DNA from: Conus ventricosus
Lineage: Eukaryota > Mollusca > Gastropoda > Neogastropoda > Conidae
Direction of reading: 5' to 3'
DNA: 64,000 nt
Assembly: GCA_018398815.1 (NCBI GenBank)
Contig: CM031612.1
Coordinates: 4,885,274-4,949,273 of the forward strand
How positions within the stretch are numbered: the first letter of the stretch is position 1; each line of letters starts with the position of its first letter. Positions 55,101 through 60,278 of this stretch are shown piece after piece. The translations under genes were made by a program, and so were the position numbers. The notes beneath the pieces are model-generated. The model was not told where the DNA came from. It saw nothing but the letters and a program-made list of their open reading frames with translations, and searched no databases.

Positions 55101-56536
55101 ACAAATGCTTGAAACAAGATCTGCCATCACAAATGCTTGAAACAAGATCTGCCATCACAAATGCTTGAAACAAGATCTGCCTGCACAAATGCTTGAAACA
55201 AGATCTGCCATCACAAATGCTTGAAACAAGATCTGCCATCACAAATGCTTGAAACAAGATCTGCCATCACAAATGCTTGAAAGATCTGCCATCACAAATG
55301 CTTGAAACAAGATCTGCCATCACAAATGCTTGAAAGATCTGCCATCACAAATGCTTGAAACAAGATCTGCCATCACAAATGCTTGAAAGATCTGCCATCA
55401 CAAATGCTTGAAACAAGATCTGCCTGCACAAATGCTTGAAACAAGATCTGCCTGCACAAATGCTTGAAACAAGATCTGCCTGCACAAATGCTTGAAACAA
55501 GATCTGCCTACAGTTCGAAAGCCACCAGCCACTAGAACACAAACTCGGAGTGATACGCACCCTCACTCATCGGCCCAACACCATCTGCTCTACTCTGGAT
55601 GCCAAAGACCAAGAAATGGAACACCTCAAACTGGTTCTCACCATATCAGGCTATGAGAAGTGGGCGTGGAACATTCTAGCTAGCAAGAAGATCACACCGC
55701 ACCCTACCACCAAACAAGACCAAACCAGACGTAAAGGACATGTCACTATCCCCTATGTCCGCGGTGTGACTGAAGCCTTGAGCAGGAAGATCAGGAAAAC
55801 TGGTGTCTCCGTACATCCCAAACCTATCAACACCATCCGCAGCAAGCTGGTCGCCCCCAAGGACAAAATTGACAAACTGGACAAGTCTGGAGTGATCTAC
55901 CAAATAGACTGTTGTGACTGTGAAGAAAACTATGTCGGAGGAAACTGAGAGAAATCTTCGAAAACGCTTGACAGAACACAAAAGGGAATCATAACCAGTA
56001 GGCGCCCACCTACACGCCCAGCAACATCAGTTCGATTATGAAAACATCAGCGTTCTCGACCGTGACAATAGATGGTTTCAGCGTGGGGTGAAGGAGGCCA
56101 TACATATTGCCGCCAACAACCCCACACTCAACCGGGACCGGGGCAGACACACCTTGCCATCGGTGTACAACACCCTCATCGTTCAGTCACATGACCAGGG
56201 TTCGACCCGTGGTCGTGTGCACTCAACGCCAGGTCACCCAGTAGCCACACCATCACTGAAGAAGACAGATGGAGGTCTGTCGAAAGCTCCAAGTAAGTGC
56301 TATTCCTTGCTGAGTGACCTGTTTAAATCCGGTAGTCGTTAAGATCTGCCTACACAAATGCTTGAAACAAGGTCTGCCTACACAAATGCTTGGAACAAGA
56401 TTTGCCAGCACAAATGCCTGAAACAAGATCTGCCTACACAAATGCTTGGAAAGTGGGGAGGGCAGGCCAAAGCATAGCATACAATCATCATCAGTAATAC
56501 AGGAAATGAAAGCATTGAAGATGAGCATATTGGATG

Positions 56537-56582
<46 letters not shown>

Positions 56583-59500
56583 CTCTCACACACACGCGTG
56601 CACACACAAATACACATGCACACACACAAACACAATGCGCACATGAGCGCGTGCGCTCACACACACATACACACATGTACAGTCACACACAACGCAAGTG
56701 CGAACGTACATGTATACACACAAACACACCTGGAACCTTCCTGGGTGGGGGAGGAGGGGGCGGAGAGGCCTTGGCCGGCTTGGCCGAGGTAATGCATCCA
56801 TAGATGGCCACGGTGACCGTGTTGTACCATCCTTTCAACACCAGCCCGTCTGTGGGCACCTGAACACCACAACCAGCAGCTCACCACATTCATTGTGGAC
56901 TTGGAATGGTCACACCATGGTGATGTCAGTACCGTTTCAATTCTTTCATGGTCAGCTTAAAACTGATCACATACATTTTGTCTTCTTTTTCTAAATTCTG
57001 ACATACCTGTTTCTCACATGTTATTAACAATTAAATACAGTCTTAATGGTGCTAAAAAAAAAAAAAAGTGAACAGATATTAGCTGATACAGAACATGTTC
57101 CAGGGCAGGAATACAACATGAAAGACACTTCAACTGTGACATAATTTAAACACTGAGAATACAACATGAAAGACACTTCAACTGTGACATAATTTAAACA
57201 CTGAGGAATACAACATGAAAGACACTTCAACTGTGACATAATTTTAACACTGAGAATACAGCATGAAAGGCACTTCAACTGTGACATAATTTAAACACTG
57301 AGGAATACAACATGAAAGACACTTCAACTGTGACATAATTTAAACACTGATGAATACAATATGAAAGACACATCAACTGTGACATAATGTAAACACTGAG
57401 AATACAATATGAAAGACACATCAACTGTGACATAATGTAAACACTGAGAATACAACATGAAAGACACTTCAACTGTGACATTAATGTAAACACTGAGAAT
57501 ACAAACATGAAAGACACTTCAACTGTGACATAATTTAAACATGAGAATACAACATGAAAGGCACCATCAACTGTGACATAATTTAAACACTAAGAATACA
57601 ACATGAAAGACACTTCAACTGTGACATAATTTAAACACTGAGAATACAATATGAAAGACACATCAACTGTGACATAATGTAAACACTGAAAATACAATAT
57701 GAAAGACACATCAACTGTGACATAATTTAAACACTAAGAATACAACATGAAAGGCACATCAACTGTGACATAATTTAAACACTAAGAATACAACATGAAA
57801 GACACATCAACTGTGACATAATTTAAACACTGAGAAATACAACATGAAAGGCACATCAACTGTGACATAATTTAAACATGAGAATACAATATGAAAGACA
57901 CATCTAACTGTGACATAATTTAAACACTTGAGATACAACATGAAAGACCTTCAACTGTGACATAATTTAAACACTGAGAATACAACATGAAAGACAACTT
58001 CAACTGTGACATAATTTAAACACTGAGATACAACATGAAAGACACTTCAACTGTGACATAATTTAAACACTGAGAATACAACATGAAAGGCACTTCAACT
58101 GTGACATAATTTAAACACTGAGAATACAACATGAAAGACACTTCAACTGTGACATAATGTAAACACTGAGAATACAACATGAAAGGCACTTAACTGTGAC
58201 ATAATTTAAAACATGGAGAATACAACATGAAAGACACTTCAACTGTGACATAATTAAAACACTGAGAATACAACATGAAAGACACCTCAACTATGACATA
58301 ATTAAAACACTGAGAATACAACATGAAAGACACTTCAACTGTGACATAATGTAACACTGAGATACAACATGAAAGACACTTCAACTGTGACATAATTTAA
58401 ACACTGAGAATATCAACAATAAAGACACTTCAACTGTGACATAATTTAAACACTGAGAATACAACATGAAAGACACTTCAACTGTGACATAATTAAAACA
58501 CTGAGAATACAACATGAAAGACACTTCAACTGTGACATAATTTAAACACTGAGGAATACAACATGAAAGACACTTCAACTGTGACATAATTTAAACACTG
58601 AGGAATACAACATGAAAGACACTTCAACTGTGACATAATTTAAACACTGGAGAATACAACATGAAAGACACTTCAACTGTGACATAATGTAAACACTGAG
58701 AATACAACATGAAAGACACTTCAACTGTGACATAATTTAAACACTAAGAATACAACATGAAAGACACTTCAACTGTGACATAATTTAAACACTAAGAATA
58801 CAACATTGAAAGGCACTTCAAACTGTGACATAATGTAAACACTGAGAATACAACATGAAAGACACTTCAACTGTGACATAATTTAAACACTGAGAATTAC
58901 AACATGAAAGACACTTCAAACTGTGACATAATTAAAACACTAAGAATACAACATGAAAGGCACTTCAACTGTGACATAATTTAAACACTGAGAATACAAC
59001 TTGAAAGACACTTCAACTGTGACATAATTTAAACACTGAGGAATACAACATGAAAGACACTTCAACTGTGACATAATTTAAACACTGAGAATACAACATG
59101 AAAGGCACTTCAACTGTGACATAATTTAAACACTGAGAATACAACATGAAAGACACTTCAACTGTGACATAATTAAAACACATGAGATACATCATGAAAG
59201 GCACTTCAACTGTGACATAATTTAAACACTGAGAATACAACATGAAAGACACTTCAACTGTGACATAATTAAAACACTAAGAATACAACATGAAAGGCAC
59301 TTCAACTGTGACATAATTTAAACACTGAGGAATACAAATGAAAGACACTTCAACTGTGACATAATTTAAAACACTAAGAATACAACATGAAAGACACTTC
59401 AACTGTGACATAATTTAAACACTAAGAATACAACATGAAAGACACTTCAACTGTGACATAATTTAAACACTGAGGAATACAACATGAAAGACACTTCAAC

Positions 59501-60166
59501 TGTGACATAATTTAAACACTAAGAATAAACATGAAAGACACTTCAACTGTGACATAATTTAAACACTAAGAATACAACATGAAAGGCACTTCAACTGTGA
59601 CATAATTTAAACGATGAGGTCTACACTAACACACATGAAAAGACACTTCAACGGTGACATAATTTAAACACTGAGAATACAACATGAAAGACACTTCAAA
59701 CTGTGACATAATTTTGAACACTGAGAATACAACATGAAAGAAACTTCAACTGTGACATAATTTAAACACTGAGAATACAACATGAAAGGACACATCATAC
59801 TGTGTACATAATTTAAACACTAAGAATACAACATGAAAGACACTTCAACTGTGACATAATTTAAACACTGAGAATACAACATGAAAGACACTTCAACTGT
59901 GACATAATTTAAACAATGAGGAATGCACATGAAAGACACATCAACTGTGACATAATTTAAACGCTGAGGAATACAACATGAAAGACACTTCAACTGTGAT
60001 ATAATTTAACGATGAGGAATACAACATGAAAGACTCTTCAGCTATGACATAATTCAAGGAGTGTGATGCAGGTAATGTTCGTCAATAGTTGTTGGCACCC
60101 AACAGTTATTACTAGACCAGTTCCAAATATAACCACTGTGGCATTATTTGTAATAGTGTGTGTGGC

Positions 60167-60222
<56 letters not shown>

Positions 60223-60240
60223 ATGTGTGTGTGTGTGTTT

Positions 60241-60278
<38 letters not shown>

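Noticed and set aside
54418..55510. CRISPR-like array of 28-bp repeats
   Set aside because: Units are contiguous with no spacers, the genome is eukaryotic, and no cas genes are nearby. They are ordinary minisatellites.
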